Assembly: GCF_002797875.1 (NCBI RefSeq)
Contig: NZ_PGFC01000006.1
Location: forward strand, 30,373-94,372
Length of the DNA stretch: 64,000 bases
Source: Pseudoscardovia suis
GTDB lineage: Bacteria; Actinomycetota; Actinomycetes; Actinomycetales; Bifidobacteriaceae
Direction: 5' to 3'
A program made the position numbers and the translations under genes. This document shows, piece after piece, positions 17,568 through 28,223 of this stretch (its first letter is position 1; every line of letters begins with the position of its first letter). The notes beneath the pieces were generated by a model. The model saw only the letters and a program-made list of their open reading frames with translations, was not told the DNA's origin and ran no database searches.

Positions 17568-19214
17568 ATGAACACCGCACCACATCTGAGTCTGAGGCAC
17601 GCCATTGAAGTGCTACGTTCCGCGCACCTGCTGCACGAGGTCATCGTGCCGGACCGCACGGCGGAGCAGACCGAGGACGTCGAAGGCCGAGTGATGGACA
17701 GCGCAGACCTGTGGACGTGCGATCCCGCAGCCGTGCCGGACGTGGAGTTCAGTTCCATCACATATGATTCGCGCCGCATTACGCGCGACGGCCTGCTGTT
17801 TTGCAAAGGTGGGTTCCGCCCCGAGTACCTCGCGGGCGCCGACGAGGCGGGGCTCGCCGCCTACGTGTCTACCACGCCATACACCACGCGCACACAGGCG
17901 ATCGGTCTGATCGTCTCGGATGACAAGGAGGCGATGGCTCTTCTGGCGGCGGAATATTACGGGCGCCCGCAAGATGCCCTCACCGTCATTGGCATCACCG
18001 GTACGAAAGGCAAGACGACGACCGCTTACTTCACGCAGGCGATCCTCAATGCCGCCACCGGTACGAAATGCGCACTGTTCTCGTCCGTTGACAATTGCAC
18101 GGACGGCCGCACGTATGAGGAATCCGACCTGACGACGCCGGAGTCCCTCGATTTGTTCCGCATGATGAGGCAAGCCGTGGACGCCGGCATGGAATACCTC
18201 GTCATGGAGGTTTCCAGCCAGGCATACAAGGTCAAGCGCGTGTTCGGCCTGACCTTCGACGTGGCGGCGTTCCTTAACATCTCCCCCGATCACGTCAGCC
18301 CCATCGAACATCCCACGTTCGAGGACTATTTTTGGTGCAAGCGGCAGATCGTGCGCAACGCGAGGCGTCTTGTGCTGGGCGCTGGCATGATCCATGGCGA
18401 CGTGGTGGCACAGGATGCGGCGGCGTGCGGGGTACCGTGCACCACGTTCGCAGTCACTGCTGACGCCGACACCGACACCCCCCGCACGCAGCACGCGGAT
18501 GTGACGCTGGCGTTGACGCACCCGGGCTTGCCTGAATTCGACTACATCACGACCGGCACTGACAACGCCACGGCTTCCACGCATTTCGACCTGAGCATGC
18601 CGGGTGACTTCAACGTGGCAAACGCCGCTGCCGCCATCGCGATTGTCGAGGCTGCCGGGATTTCGAAGGATTCCCCCGCCCTCAAGGCGATGGAAGACGT
18701 GCGCATCTCCGGCCGCATGGAGCTCTTCCAGGATTCGACGGACCCCAATGTGATCGCGTATGTGGATTACGCGCATAATTTCGCCAGCGTGACCGCGCTT
18801 CTCGACTTCATCTATGAGCGTTACGGTTCGCGCAACCCGCGCATCACGCTTGTCACCGGTTCGGCGGGCAACAAGGCCGCCGACCGCCGTCGCGGCATCA
18901 TCGCCGCAGCGCAAGACCGCATTGCACGCCTTGTGCTCACCAGCGAAGACACCGACACCGAACCCATGCGAGCCATCATGGACGACATGGATTCACGGGT
19001 GACGAACACCCATCTCATCCACGACGAAATCGAGGACCGCACCAGTGCCATTGAGTCCGCCATCGCGGGCGCCCGCGCGGACGCCAAAACGAACGGCAGG
19101 CTCAACGTGATTTTGGCGATTGGCAAGGGCCGTGAGAAGTGGATCAAATACCACAACAAGCACGTGCCTTATGAAAGCGACACCGGCGTCATCGCCCGCG
19201 TGTTCGCACAGTGA
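17568..19214 (+). CDS. murE: UDP-N-acetylmuramyl-tripeptide synthetase MurE
   Basis: 548-residue Mur ligase adding the third amino acid to UDP-MurNAc-Ala-Glu in the cytoplasm. ATP-binding ITGTKGKTTTAYF, DLTTPESLDLFRMM, EVSSQAYKVKRV and VDYAHNFASVTALLDF are typical. The meso-diaminopimelate motif DNPR is absent; the region reads SEDTDTEPMRAI, which fits the Lys/Orn-containing wall of bifidobacteria. AAGGAG precedes the ATG, 17 nt after the FemAB gene. Confidence 0.95.
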   Translation: MNTAPHLSLRHAIEVLRSAHLLHEVIVPDRTAEQTEDVEGRVMDSADLWTCDPAAVPDVEFSSITYDSRRITRDGLLFCKGGFRPEYLAGADEAGLAAYVSTTPYTTRTQAIGLIVSDDKEAMALLAAEYYGRPQDALTVIGITGTKGKTTTAYFTQAILNAATGTKCALFSSVDNCTDGRTYEESDLTTPESLDLFRMMRQAVDAGMEYLVMEVSSQAYKVKRVFGLTFDVAAFLNISPDHVSPIEHPTFEDYFWCKRQIVRNARRLVLGAGMIHGDVVAQDAAACGVPCTTFAVTADADTDTPRTQHADVTLALTHPGLPEFDYITTGTDNATASTHFDLSMPGDFNVANAAAAIAIVEAAGISKDSPALKAMEDVRISGRMELFQDSTDPNVIAYVDYAHNFASVTALLDFIYERYGSRNPRITLVTGSAGNKAADRRRGIIAAAQDRIARLVLTSEDTDTEPMRAIMDDMDSRVTNTHLIHDEIEDRTSAIESAIAGARADAKTNGRLNVILAIGKGREKWIKYHNKHVPYESDTGVIARVFAQ

Positions 19215-19383
19215 CCGACCAAATCGCACGCGCACAGCCATGCGAATGATTGAGTGACTGATTTCTGCGCCCCGCACCGCTGTCCGATGCGGGGCGCAGT
19301 CATGTCTGTGTGATGCAGGCTCGTGTGATGCAGGCTCCCCGTCCGCGATTCCCTGCGCCTCATGCTACGCGGTGCCATCACTC

Positions 19384-22300
19384 CTATGCAGAAGTGCCGT
19401 GTTCCGACCTGTGGGATTCCAATCTGTGGGGTTCCAATCCGCCGGGCTTCGTATGGTCGAGTTTGCTCGACACGACGGCGGTCACGCCATCGGCGCGCAT
19501 CGTGACGCCATACAGCGCGTCGGCAATGCTCATCGTGCGCTGCTGGTGCGTGATGATGATGAGCTGCGCGTGAGTCCTCAAATCATCGATGGCATGGAGC
19601 AGACGGGTGAGGTTCACGTCATCGAGCGCCGCCTCCACCTCGTCCATGATGTAGAACGGGCTGGGCCGGGCAGTGAAGATGGCGAACAGCAGCGCAAGCG
19701 CCGTCAGCGACCGCTCCCCGCCGGAAAGCAGCGACAGTTGTTTGACGCGCTTACCCGAGGGGCTCGCCTCCACGATCACGCCCGTCGACAGCATGTCATC
19801 GGGGTCTTCCAAACGCAGATGCCCAGTGCCGCCGGGAAACAGCATGGCGAACACTTTTTCGAACGCGGCGGCGGTATCGGCGAAAGCGGAAGCGAACACA
19901 TCCGTCATCGTCGTGTCCAAATCCTTGATGAGGTGCAGCAGGTCGTCGCGAGACTGGATCACGTCGGCGCGCTGCTCGTTGATGTAGGCGCTGCGAGCCT
20001 CGAGCGCATCGTATTCCTCACCGGCAAGCGGATTCACCTTGCCCAGCGCCTCCAGGTCGCGCTTGGCCTTGGCAAGGCGCTTCTCCTGCTCCTGCCGCAC
20101 ATATGGCACGGTTTTCACCACGGAAAGGTCAAGCTCGGCCATGGTGGAAAAATCCGGATGCGCCGAGCCATCGCCGGACTCCTCAGCATCGGAAAGTGCC
20201 CCCGCGCCGCCGGAATTTTCAGCGCTGCCAGCATTTTCAGTGCTGTCTTCGCCACCGTCATCGAGCGGTATGGGACGGCCGTCGTCGTCCAGCACGGGCA
20301 CGGGCACTTGGGGCCCGTAGTCCCTGATGACGGACGCCATGTCAAGCCCCAGGTCGTCGGCGATTTTTTGCTCCATCGCACCGTATTCCGAAGCGAGGCG
20401 TTCCCGCATGATGTCAAGGTCATGCTCGGCGTCGCGCAACCGCGACACCTCGGGCTCCAGATTGTTGCGTGTGGCGCGCAGCGCGGCAATCTGGGAATCA
20501 TGCTTGCTGGACGCGGCCTGCAGTTCGTCGCGTTCCTTCTGCGCGGCGGCGGCATGGGTGGCGATACGATGCGCCGCCTGCCTAGCGAGCGCCGCGATTC
20601 CCCGCGCCTGCTGCGCATTGGCTGCCAGGCGTTCGTTGCGCTGGGCTATGCGTTCACGTCGGGTGCGCGCTTGGACGGCGCTGTCTCGAAGCATCTGCGC
20701 CTGGCGTTGCAGCGACTGGCATTGCCGGTCGGCTTCGCTCCACGCCATGCGCGCGGCGACCTCCGTGTCACGATGATCGGCGAGCGCCTTCTCGAGCTCG
20801 GTTTCCCGCACCGCCAGATCCGAGGCATCTGCCGTGTTGTCTTTCGCCGCACCAGTTTCCGACGTATTGTTCGTCACCGCGTGCGCATTGCCGGCTGCTT
20901 CGATCACCGCGATATCCGCTTTCAATGCATCCAACGTCTGCTGATGCTGCGTGAATTCCTCTGCGAAGCGTTCGATACGCTGGGCAAGGTCGGCGATGCG
21001 ACGGGCAAGGCTGTCGCGTGAATTGCGCGCTGCGTCGAGGCTGCGGGCAGCCTCCTGCGCTTTGATGCGACGTTCGGTCGCCGCCGCCTTGGCGGCATCC
21101 TCCGCTTGGCGCGCGGCATCGTAGCGTTCCTGCGCCTGCGCGAGGCGAGCCGACGCCGCGTCGCGTTCGGCGATCAGCTCATCCCTGCGGGCGATCGCCT
21201 TGTCCCTGCGGGCGGTGAGCGCCAGGTCGGAAGGTGCCGAGGAACCAGCGTAGCCACCCACGCGTGTCATCACCCTGCCATCGCGCGTGACGAGACGAAT
21301 CCACGGATTGCCGTCATTCTGCGCGCCGGCATCATCGGATGCGGCGTCCGCCGCCTGCACCGCGACCGTCCATGCCGCCATTGCGACGGCTTCGTCCTCG
21401 ACGAGGAGCGTGCCGCGCAGCAAGTATCGCACGGACTGCACCACCGCCTGCGCCGTGCGTGCATCCGCGGCATGGGCATTGGGATGCACGGCGGTGAAAG
21501 CGGGACGGGTGCCGGCAATGGGCTGCGACTGGAACGCCTGCACATCGGCTGCATCGTCGCTCATGGCATGTGATGTCGGGAGATCCGCCGCGCCAGCCAC
21601 AAGTGCGGCGACCATGCCAAGGCGATTGCGCCCGCCTTGATCTTGAATGGCCTGCCCCAGCAGCACGGATGCATCATCCATCGTGGGCACAATGCACGAC
21701 TTAGCAAAATCCCCGACGGCTCGGGCGATGGCATCCTCCCAGCCATCGTCGACCACCACAAAGTCTGCCAGCGTCCCCAGCGTCCGCACATCATCACGGG
21801 CAGGAGACGCTCCACTGTTGCCAGCGGTGGCACCCGCACCACCAGTGCCGGCATGGTCCGCTGCACCGCTGTGTGCCAACGCATCCGCCAAAGCGTCCGC
21901 CTGTGCCTGCATGCCGATGACATCGCCATCCAGCCGGCGTTGCTCCGCCGCCGCGGCATCCCTGGCGGCGCGAGCATCCTGCGCCACCTGACGGGCGCGA
22001 TCGAGCTGCGCCGCAGTGTCATCCGTCTGCACGTCGGAGGACTGTTGTTGCAACGCATCCACGCGTTCCTGCGCCTGCTTCAGCTGCGCGGCAAAGCCAT
22101 TGCGCTGCTGCTCGGCGTCGGCTCCACGCTGGGCGGATGCCTGGGCAAGGGTCTCTTCACGAGCGGCGCGTTCGCGCAATGCAGCGAGCTGGGCTTCTCG
22201 CTGCTGGGCTGCGCGACGCAGCTGCGTGAGCGTCTGACGCACTTGCGCCAGTTGCTTCTCGGCGTCCGCACGCCGCTCCGTGGCATTTTCCAGTCGGAGC

Positions 22301-23352
22301 TTGAGCGTCTGCACATCCGCTTCACGCTGCGCATGCTGCTCATCAAGCTCACGGGCGCGAGCCTCCAGCAAGTCAGGGTCCTCTCCCCCGGGCTGCTGCA
22401 CGCGGGATTCGAATCCCGCCGCTCGTTCCTCAGCCAAACGTTCCAATGAGTCGAAACGATCGCCCAGCTGCGCCAGATCATGCCAGCGCTGCGACAGTTC
22501 GCGCAGCTTGGGGCTGGAAGCGCTCGACGCCTGCTCCAGCTGCTCGATGCGCACACGCACATCCGACAATTGCTTCTGCTGGGCATCAAGTCGCGCGCGG
22601 GCTTCCTCCAGCTTGCCTCTCACATCGGCGCGCTGGGCGGTGAGCCTTGCGGCATCATCGGCATACAGGCGGCTCTGGGCGTCACGCAACGCCACATGTA
22701 TCGCATCCGCGCGGCGCGATACGCGCGCCTGCCTGCGCAGCGGACCCAGCTGGCGGTGGATTTCCTTGGTGAGGTCATCCAGACGGTCAAGGTTGTCCTG
22801 TGTGTTGCGCAATTTGCGCAAAGCGCGTTCCTTGCGTTTGCGATGCTTGAGGATTCCTGCGGCTTCCTCGATGAACGCACGGTTGTCTTCCGGCGTGGCA
22901 CGCAGAATGGAATCCAGCCGCCCCTGCCCCACGACGACATGCATGTGCGATCCCAGACCTGTGTCGCTGAGCAGTTCCTGAACGTCAAGCAAACGCACCG
23001 GCGAACCGTTTATTGCGTATTCGGAGCCACCGTTGCGGTAAATCGTGCGGCTGATGGTGACTTCGGAATACTCGATGCCCAGCGTGCCGTCGGAATTGTC
23101 AATCGTGAGGCTCACTTGGGCGCGGCCGAGCGGCGGACGGGTGCTGGTGCCGGCGAAGATGACGTCCTCCATCGACGTGCCGCGCAGGCTCTTGGCGCCT
23201 TGCTCGCCCATGACCCAGGCGAGCGCATCCACGATGTTGGATTTGCCTGAGCCGTTGGGCCCCACGATTGCCGTGATGCCCGGTTCGAAGCGAAGCGTGG
23301 TGGGGTTCGCGAATGACTTGAACCCGCGGATGGTCAGTTCCTTGACGTACAT
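19384..23352 (-). CDS. smc: Chromosome segregation ATPase SMC
   Basis: 1322-residue condensin core protein. Walker A GPNGSGKSN is near residue 35, followed by GEQGAKSLRGTSMEDVIFAGT. Two long Ala/Gln/Arg-rich coiled coils flank a hinge (about 520-680). The C-terminal signature LLSGGERSLTALALLFA and Walker B FYIMDEVEAALDD close the ATPase head. ATG 23352 (MYVKELTIRGFKSF) matches family starts; an in-frame GTG lies three codons upstream. folC starts 46 nt upstream on the same strand and is probably co-transcribed. Confidence 0.97.
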   Translation of the reverse strand: MYVKELTIRGFKSFANPTTLRFEPGITAIVGPNGSGKSNIVDALAWVMGEQGAKSLRGTSMEDVIFAGTSTRPPLGRAQVSLTIDNSDGTLGIEYSEVTISRTIYRNGGSEYAINGSPVRLLDVQELLSDTGLGSHMHVVVGQGRLDSILRATPEDNRAFIEEAAGILKHRKRKERALRKLRNTQDNLDRLDDLTKEIHRQLGPLRRQARVSRRADAIHVALRDAQSRLYADDAARLTAQRADVRGKLEEARARLDAQQKQLSDVRVRIEQLEQASSASSPKLRELSQRWHDLAQLGDRFDSLERLAEERAAGFESRVQQPGGEDPDLLEARARELDEQHAQREADVQTLKLRLENATERRADAEKQLAQVRQTLTQLRRAAQQREAQLAALRERAAREETLAQASAQRGADAEQQRNGFAAQLKQAQERVDALQQQSSDVQTDDTAAQLDRARQVAQDARAARDAAAAEQRRLDGDVIGMQAQADALADALAHSGAADHAGTGGAGATAGNSGASPARDDVRTLGTLADFVVVDDGWEDAIARAVGDFAKSCIVPTMDDASVLLGQAIQDQGGRNRLGMVAALVAGAADLPTSHAMSDDAADVQAFQSQPIAGTRPAFTAVHPNAHAADARTAQAVVQSVRYLLRGTLLVEDEAVAMAAWTVAVQAADAASDDAGAQNDGNPWIRLVTRDGRVMTRVGGYAGSSAPSDLALTARRDKAIARRDELIAERDAASARLAQAQERYDAARQAEDAAKAAATERRIKAQEAARSLDAARNSRDSLARRIADLAQRIERFAEEFTQHQQTLDALKADIAVIEAAGNAHAVTNNTSETGAAKDNTADASDLAVRETELEKALADHRDTEVAARMAWSEADRQCQSLQRQAQMLRDSAVQARTRRERIAQRNERLAANAQQARGIAALARQAAHRIATHAAAAQKERDELQAASSKHDSQIAALRATRNNLEPEVSRLRDAEHDLDIMRERLASEYGAMEQKIADDLGLDMASVIRDYGPQVPVPVLDDDGRPIPLDDGGEDSTENAGSAENSGGAGALSDAEESGDGSAHPDFSTMAELDLSVVKTVPYVRQEQEKRLAKAKRDLEALGKVNPLAGEEYDALEARSAYINEQRADVIQSRDDLLHLIKDLDTTMTDVFASAFADTAAAFEKVFAMLFPGGTGHLRLEDPDDMLSTGVIVEASPSGKRVKQLSLLSGGERSLTALALLFAIFTARPSPFYIMDEVEAALDDVNLTRLLHAIDDLRTHAQLIIITHQQRTMSIADALYGVTMRADGVTAVVSSKLDHTKPGGLEPHRLESHRSEHGTSA

Positions 23353-23397
23353 TCTTCCCACTTCTGGGTTTGCTTGCTGGATGTGCTGTCCATGCGC

Positions 23398-24819
23398 CTA
23401 CTTGACGCGTTCCGACTTGGGCTTGAGCAGATCCTTGTTCGGCGTCTCCTTGAGCAGGCGGCGGGCGTCGCCAGCCGTCACGAAACTGCCGAAGATGAGC
23501 ACGCCGCGCCCGTAGCCGACACCCGTTTCGTCCGCGGCGTCCACCTTGTCGACGGCGGCCTGAATGGCGTCCGGCAGGTCATCGATGCGCGTCACACGGT
23601 CGGAGCCAAACACACGGTCGGCGATCTTCTCGAGGTCCTCGGCCTTCATGACTCGCGGAGCCCAGGAATTCTGGGTGACGATGATCTCCGACAGCACCGG
23701 TTCCATGACGCCCAGCACATCCTCGACCTCCTTGTCGGCCATCATCGAGACAACACCCACCAGCTGCTGGAAGTTGTAGTTTTCTTCGATGGCTGCGCGC
23801 AAGGCAGTCACCGCCTGCACGTTATGGCCGCCGTCGAGGATGATCGTCGGCGATGTGCGGATCGTCTCGATGCGCCCGGGCACCCTCACACCGGAAAGCG
23901 CCTTGGCGACAATGTCACCGTTGAGCGCGCCGGCGACCGGCACAACGACTTCCGCAGCAGCAAGCGCGGCGAGCGCATTGTGTGCCTGGTGCTCGCCGAA
24001 CATGGCGATCGGCACATCCTCGTACGTGCCGTTGGGCGTGCGCAGCGTGGCGACCTGACCGCCGACAGCCGGCGTGCGGGAAACGACTTCCATCTCCTCG
24101 CCGTCACGGATCACCGCAGCGGCGCCCACGTTCTTCGCTTGGTCGAGCAGAATCGGCATGACCTGCTCCTCATGGGGCTGGCGGCCGATGATGGCAGTGC
24201 TGCCCTGCTTGATGATTCCCGACTTCTCGCCTGCGATCTTCTCAACGGTGTCGCCCAGCCATTGCATGTGGTCCATGTCGACCGGACCGATAATGGCGGC
24301 GTCGGCGTCCAGCACGTTCGTGGCGTCCCATCGCCCGCCCATGCCGACCTCGACGATGGCCACGTCCACCGGGGCGTCGGCGAACGCCCAGATCGCCATC
24401 GTCGTGAGCACTTCGAAGAAGCTCATGCGAGGGCCGCCGTGCTTGACACTGTCGGCGTCCACCAATGCGATGAAATCCTTGACTTGGTCATAGATGTCGA
24501 TGAAATCATCCTCGCTCAGCTGCTGGCCGTCGATGGCGATGCGTTCGGTGACGGATTCAAGGTGCGGCGACGTGTACAGGCCGGTGCGCAGGCCATAGGC
24601 GCGGCACAGCGCCTCCGCCATGCGCGCCGTGCTGCCTTTGCCGTTCGTGCCGGTGATGTGGATGACGCGGAATGACTGCTCGGGGTGGCCCAGCAGGTCG
24701 AGTATCGCGCGCATGCGATCGAGGGAAGGATCGAAATCATGCTCGGGCGCGCGTTTCATGATGTCGCGATAGACGTCGACGAGTTTCTTATTGCCACGGT
24801 TCGGATGCTCGAAAGACAT
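23398..24819 (-). CDS. folC: Folylpolyglutamate/dihydrofolate synthase FolC
   Basis: 473-residue Mur-ligase-like enzyme adding glutamate to folates. ATP loop HITGTNGKGSTARM, YTSPHLESVTERI, EVGMGGRWDATNVL and LDGGHNVQA are family motifs. The start at ATG 24819 (MSFEHPNRGN) is preferred; a GTG four codons upstream lies too close to the AAGGAG site. smc follows after about 45 nt. Confidence 0.95.
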   Translation of the reverse strand: MSFEHPNRGNKKLVDVYRDIMKRAPEHDFDPSLDRMRAILDLLGHPEQSFRVIHITGTNGKGSTARMAEALCRAYGLRTGLYTSPHLESVTERIAIDGQQLSEDDFIDIYDQVKDFIALVDADSVKHGGPRMSFFEVLTTMAIWAFADAPVDVAIVEVGMGGRWDATNVLDADAAIIGPVDMDHMQWLGDTVEKIAGEKSGIIKQGSTAIIGRQPHEEQVMPILLDQAKNVGAAAVIRDGEEMEVVSRTPAVGGQVATLRTPNGTYEDVPIAMFGEHQAHNALAALAAAEVVVPVAGALNGDIVAKALSGVRVPGRIETIRTSPTIILDGGHNVQAVTALRAAIEENYNFQQLVGVVSMMADKEVEDVLGVMEPVLSEIIVTQNSWAPRVMKAEDLEKIADRVFGSDRVTRIDDLPDAIQAAVDKVDAADETGVGYGRGVLIFGSFVTAGDARRLLKETPNKDLLKPKSERVK

Positions 24820-24980
24820 GTAAGGCGTCACTCTCCTTGATTAGGCATGCGGATGAGGCATGCGCCGCTGCCGCGGTCACAGACCTTTCCATACTAGGCG
24901 CTTCGCGCGATTTCCACCCGTTTGTGCGCCCTGCGCGCAACCATGGATGCGAACATCAACGGATATCATGAGGCACCAGA

Positions 24981-25028
24981 GCCATGCGCACGCGAACAGC
25001 CATGCGCACGCGAACAGCCGTGCGCACG
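24981..25028. repeat. 18-bp tandem repeat upstream of pepP
   Basis: GCCATGCGCACGCGAACA is present twice exactly (24981-24998, 24999-25016) and then as a partial third copy (GCCGTGCGCACG). It lies just before the aminopeptidase ribosome binding site. Confidence 0.85.
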
Positions 25029-25047
25029 ATTCAGCGAAAGGACTGAT

Positions 25048-26628
25048 ATGTCACAACAAGACACCTCTGCACAGGACGCCGCCACACAGAACGCCGCAGA
25101 CAGCAAGCCGGACCCGGAGCGCCGCCACAACCGCACGCTGCGCCCCCGTTCCGCGGCATTCAAGGATTTCATGCTCACCGGCTGGGGCGCCGAGGATTCC
25201 ACCGTCGAACCCTTGGAATCCAGCGCCTACACTCCCCGACGCCTGCGTGAGCTGGGCGCGAAGTTCCCCGGGGAGCGCCTCGTGATCCCCGCCGGCACCG
25301 CCAAGGTGCGCAACGACGATTGCGACTACGCCTTCCGCCCGGACAGCGCATTCGCCTACTACACCGGCCTGGGCGAGGACCTGGAGCCGGGCGCCGTGCT
25401 CGTGCTCGACCCGGTCGACCCCACCAGCGACGAAGCCAAGCAAGGCATCACACACACGCCGCTGCTGTTCCTGCATCCGCGCGCCGACCAGACCACGCAG
25501 GACTATTACCTGAGCGCCGCATACGGCGAATACTGGGTGGGGGCACGCCCTGGACTGGAACAGATGCACACGATGACCGGCATACCCACCGCTGACGTGG
25601 CGACCCTGGCGGATCACCTCGCCAAGGACGTGGGCCCGGGCAGCGTGCAGTTGCGCGTCGTCGCCAATGCCGACGCCCAAGTGACGGCGACGGTCGAGAA
25701 AATCCGCGAAGGCAATGGCTTCCCCGACCGCAAGGCCAACGACGCGGCGGACGCCGACCTTTATGAGAAGACATCCGAACACCGCATGATCAAGGACGCC
25801 TACGAAGTGCGACAGCTGCGCAACGCCATCGCCGCGACGAAGGACGGATTCGACCGCATGCTTGCTGCGTTGCCCGGCGCTCTGGGCAAGCCGCGCAGCG
25901 AACGCATCCTCGAAGGCGCATTCAACGCGAACGCCCGCGAGGAAGGCAACGACGAGGGTTACGGCACCATCGTGGCATACGGCGGGCATGCCGCCACGCT
26001 GCATTGGATGCGCAACACCGGCACCATCGAGTCAGGCGGGCTTCTGCTCATCGACGCAGGCGTGGAGACCGACAGCCTGTACACGGCGGACATCACCCGC
26101 ACCTTCCCCACAAGCGGGCATTTCACGCCATTCCAAAAGGAGCTCTACCAAGTGGTGCTCGACGCACAGCAGGCAGGCTTCGAAGCAGCCCAGCCAGGGC
26201 GCACGTATTCCGACATCCACGACGCGTGCATGCGCGTGCTGGCGCAGGCGCTCCATGACTGGGGCATCCTTCCGGTGAGCGTCGAGGAAGCCCTGAGCCC
26301 CGAAGGCCAGCAGCACCGTCGCTGGCATGCATGCGGCGTGGCGCATCACCTTGGCCTCGACGTGCACGATTGCTCGCAGGCGCGGTTCGAGCATTACCAA
26401 GGCGCCAAGCTCGCCCCGGGCATGGTTTTCACCATCGAGCCCGGCTTGTATTTCAAGGACAACGACCTGCTGGTGCCGCCGCAGTTCCGAGGCATCGGCA
26501 TCCGCGTGGAGGATGACGTGCTCATGACCGAGGACGGGCCCGAATGGCTGTCGAAGAGCATTCCCAAGACCGTCGACGACGTGGAGGCGTGGATGGCACA
26601 GTGCGCCGCCGACGGCGCCACCCGCTGA
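25048..26628 (+). CDS. M24-family Xaa-Pro aminopeptidase
   Basis: 526-residue metallopeptidase releasing N-terminal residues before proline. An AMP_N domain (about 70-230, with YAFRPDSAFAYYTGL) precedes the pita-bread domain. Metal ligands are visible: Asp in LLIDAGVE, Asp in ADITRTFP, His in CGVAHHLGLDVHD, Glu in TIEPGLYF and Glu in IRVEDDVLM. ATG 25048 is chosen for the GAAAGGAC site; upstream in-frame codons run through the 18-bp repeats. The first ~30 residues are a Gln/Asp-rich tail. Confidence 0.94.
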   Translation: MSQQDTSAQDAATQNAADSKPDPERRHNRTLRPRSAAFKDFMLTGWGAEDSTVEPLESSAYTPRRLRELGAKFPGERLVIPAGTAKVRNDDCDYAFRPDSAFAYYTGLGEDLEPGAVLVLDPVDPTSDEAKQGITHTPLLFLHPRADQTTQDYYLSAAYGEYWVGARPGLEQMHTMTGIPTADVATLADHLAKDVGPGSVQLRVVANADAQVTATVEKIREGNGFPDRKANDAADADLYEKTSEHRMIKDAYEVRQLRNAIAATKDGFDRMLAALPGALGKPRSERILEGAFNANAREEGNDEGYGTIVAYGGHAATLHWMRNTGTIESGGLLLIDAGVETDSLYTADITRTFPTSGHFTPFQKELYQVVLDAQQAGFEAAQPGRTYSDIHDACMRVLAQALHDWGILPVSVEEALSPEGQQHRRWHACGVAHHLGLDVHDCSQARFEHYQGAKLAPGMVFTIEPGLYFKDNDLLVPPQFRGIGIRVEDDVLMTEDGPEWLSKSIPKTVDDVEAWMAQCAADGATR

Positions 26629-26954
26629 GCACGATCGGCACCAACCGCTGAGCACAATTGCGGTCAAGGGTGGTGCCGGTCGCAGCCAACGGCTGACCAC
26701 GATCGGCGTCACCCCTTGACCTTCGGCGGCGAGCGCGGTTACAGTGAAGCCGTCAAGCGTCGCCGATGGCAGCGATACGCCTCCGTCACCAGCGCGCCGA
26801 TGCATAGGGCAGGATGTGTCGGCGCGCCGACACGGCATAAGAAGGTCTATCGCCAGCATCCGGCGCACGCATTCGACCATCATCCGACGATTCGTCACGA
26901 ATCGGAATCAGCATCACCATCAGCTGAGTATCAACAAGAAGAAGAAGGAGCATC
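26629..26954. other. Non-coding region upstream of cytX
   Basis: No gene is evident. The first ~90 bp contain imperfect repeats of CCGCTGAGCACGATCGGC. An inverted pair GGCGCGCCGA/TCGGCGCGCC occurs near 26820. AGAAGGAG precedes the cytX ATG. No TPP riboswitch elements were found here, although CytX genes often carry one. Confidence 0.4.
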
Positions 26955-28223
26955 ATGGCTGAAGGTTCAGTCACGCCTGCCCAGTCCGGCAGCGCCACTT
27001 CCGGCACCGGCGACAAGGCCAGCGCCAAGCGCACATCCATTTTTGACAATTCTCTCATCTGGTTCGGCGCAGGTGTATCCGTCGCAGAGATCCTCACCGG
27101 CATGAGCTTCGCCCCGCTCGGCTTCGCCCGCGGCATCGAAGCGATTGTGCTCGGCCATGTCATCGGCTGCGCGTTGTTCTTCCTCGCCGGCTTCATCGGC
27201 GCGCGCACGCGCAGAAGCTCCATGGAAACGGTCAAGATGAGCTTCGGGCACATCGGCGGCCTGCTGTTCGCCGTGCTCAATGTCATCCAGCTCGTCGGCT
27301 GGACCGCCATCATGATTTACGACGGCTCGGTCTCCGCCTCCGCGGCGTTCCCCGGAGCCCGCTGGGTGTGGGCGCTGGTGATCGGCGTGCTCATCGCGCT
27401 GTGGATCTTCATCGGAGTCGAGAACCTCGGCAAACTCAACACCGTCGCCATGATCTTGCTGTTCATCCTCACAATCGTGATGTGCAAGGTCATCTTCTTC
27501 TCCGGCACCACCGCCACCGTGCCCGTGGATGACACGTTCACATTCGGCATGGCGGTGGAACTCGCCGTGTCCATGCCCTTGAGCTGGCTGCCTGTCGTCA
27601 GCGACTACACTCGCGAGGCGGATAAGCCGCTGGGCGCCACGGTCGCCAGCACCCTCGTGTATGGTGTCGTGAGCATCTGGATGTTCATCATCGGCATGGG
27701 CGCCGCCATCTACGCCAGCAGCGCCGACAACACCACGCCTGACATCGCGCAGATCATGGTGGGCGCCGGCATGGGATTCCTCGGCCTGCTCATCGTCATC
27801 TTCTCGACCGTCACCACCACGTTCCTCGACGCCTGGTCGGCGGGCATCTCGGCGCAGTCAATCTTCACGAAGATCTCTGGACGCACGATGGCGTTCATCG
27901 CCGTGCTCATCGGCACCGTCGGCGCCATGATCTGGAACATGGATGACATCACGGACTTCCTGTATTTCATCGGATCCGTGTTCGCCCCGATGGTGGCGGT
28001 GATGATTGCCGACTACTACTTCATGCGCACCGACCGCACAAAGGGCGCCGTCGACTGGCCGAACATCGTCGTGTGGGTCGCCGGGTTCGCCCTGTATCGC
28101 GTGCTCATGACCAGCGTGGACACCCCCGTGGGCTACACGCTCATCGATATCGTCGCCACGCTGGTGCTTGCGCTCATTGTGGGCGTTGTGCGCAAGCAGA
28201 TCGCTGCGAAGAAGAACGCATAG
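26955..28223 (+). CDS. CytX-like hydroxymethylpyrimidine transporter (NCS1 family)
   Basis: 422-residue permease of the cytosine/purine NCS1 family with about 12 hydrophobic segments. IWFGAGVSVAEILTGMSFAP followed by LGFARGIEAIVLGHVIG matches the CytX subgroup, proposed to import the thiamine pyrimidine precursor HMP. PLSWLPVVSDYTREADKP is the usual mid-protein motif. With ThiSFG and thiamine diphosphokinase nearby, a thiamine role is the best reading. Cytosine or purine transport is the alternative. Confidence 0.8.
   Translation: MAEGSVTPAQSGSATSGTGDKASAKRTSIFDNSLIWFGAGVSVAEILTGMSFAPLGFARGIEAIVLGHVIGCALFFLAGFIGARTRRSSMETVKMSFGHIGGLLFAVLNVIQLVGWTAIMIYDGSVSASAAFPGARWVWALVIGVLIALWIFIGVENLGKLNTVAMILLFILTIVMCKVIFFSGTTATVPVDDTFTFGMAVELAVSMPLSWLPVVSDYTREADKPLGATVASTLVYGVVSIWMFIIGMGAAIYASSADNTTPDIAQIMVGAGMGFLGLLIVIFSTVTTTFLDAWSAGISAQSIFTKISGRTMAFIAVLIGTVGAMIWNMDDITDFLYFIGSVFAPMVAVMIADYYFMRTDRTKGAVDWPNIVVWVAGFALYRVLMTSVDTPVGYTLIDIVATLVLALIVGVVRKQIAAKKNA

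Noticed and set aside
19372..21021. Long plus-strand ORFs across smc
   Set aside because: Antisense shadow of SMC, whose ATPase motifs are intact.
26629..26954. Possible TPP riboswitch upstream of cytX
   Set aside because: CTGAG is present near 26925 but the other thi-box elements (GGATAATGCC, GCGTAGGGA) are absent.
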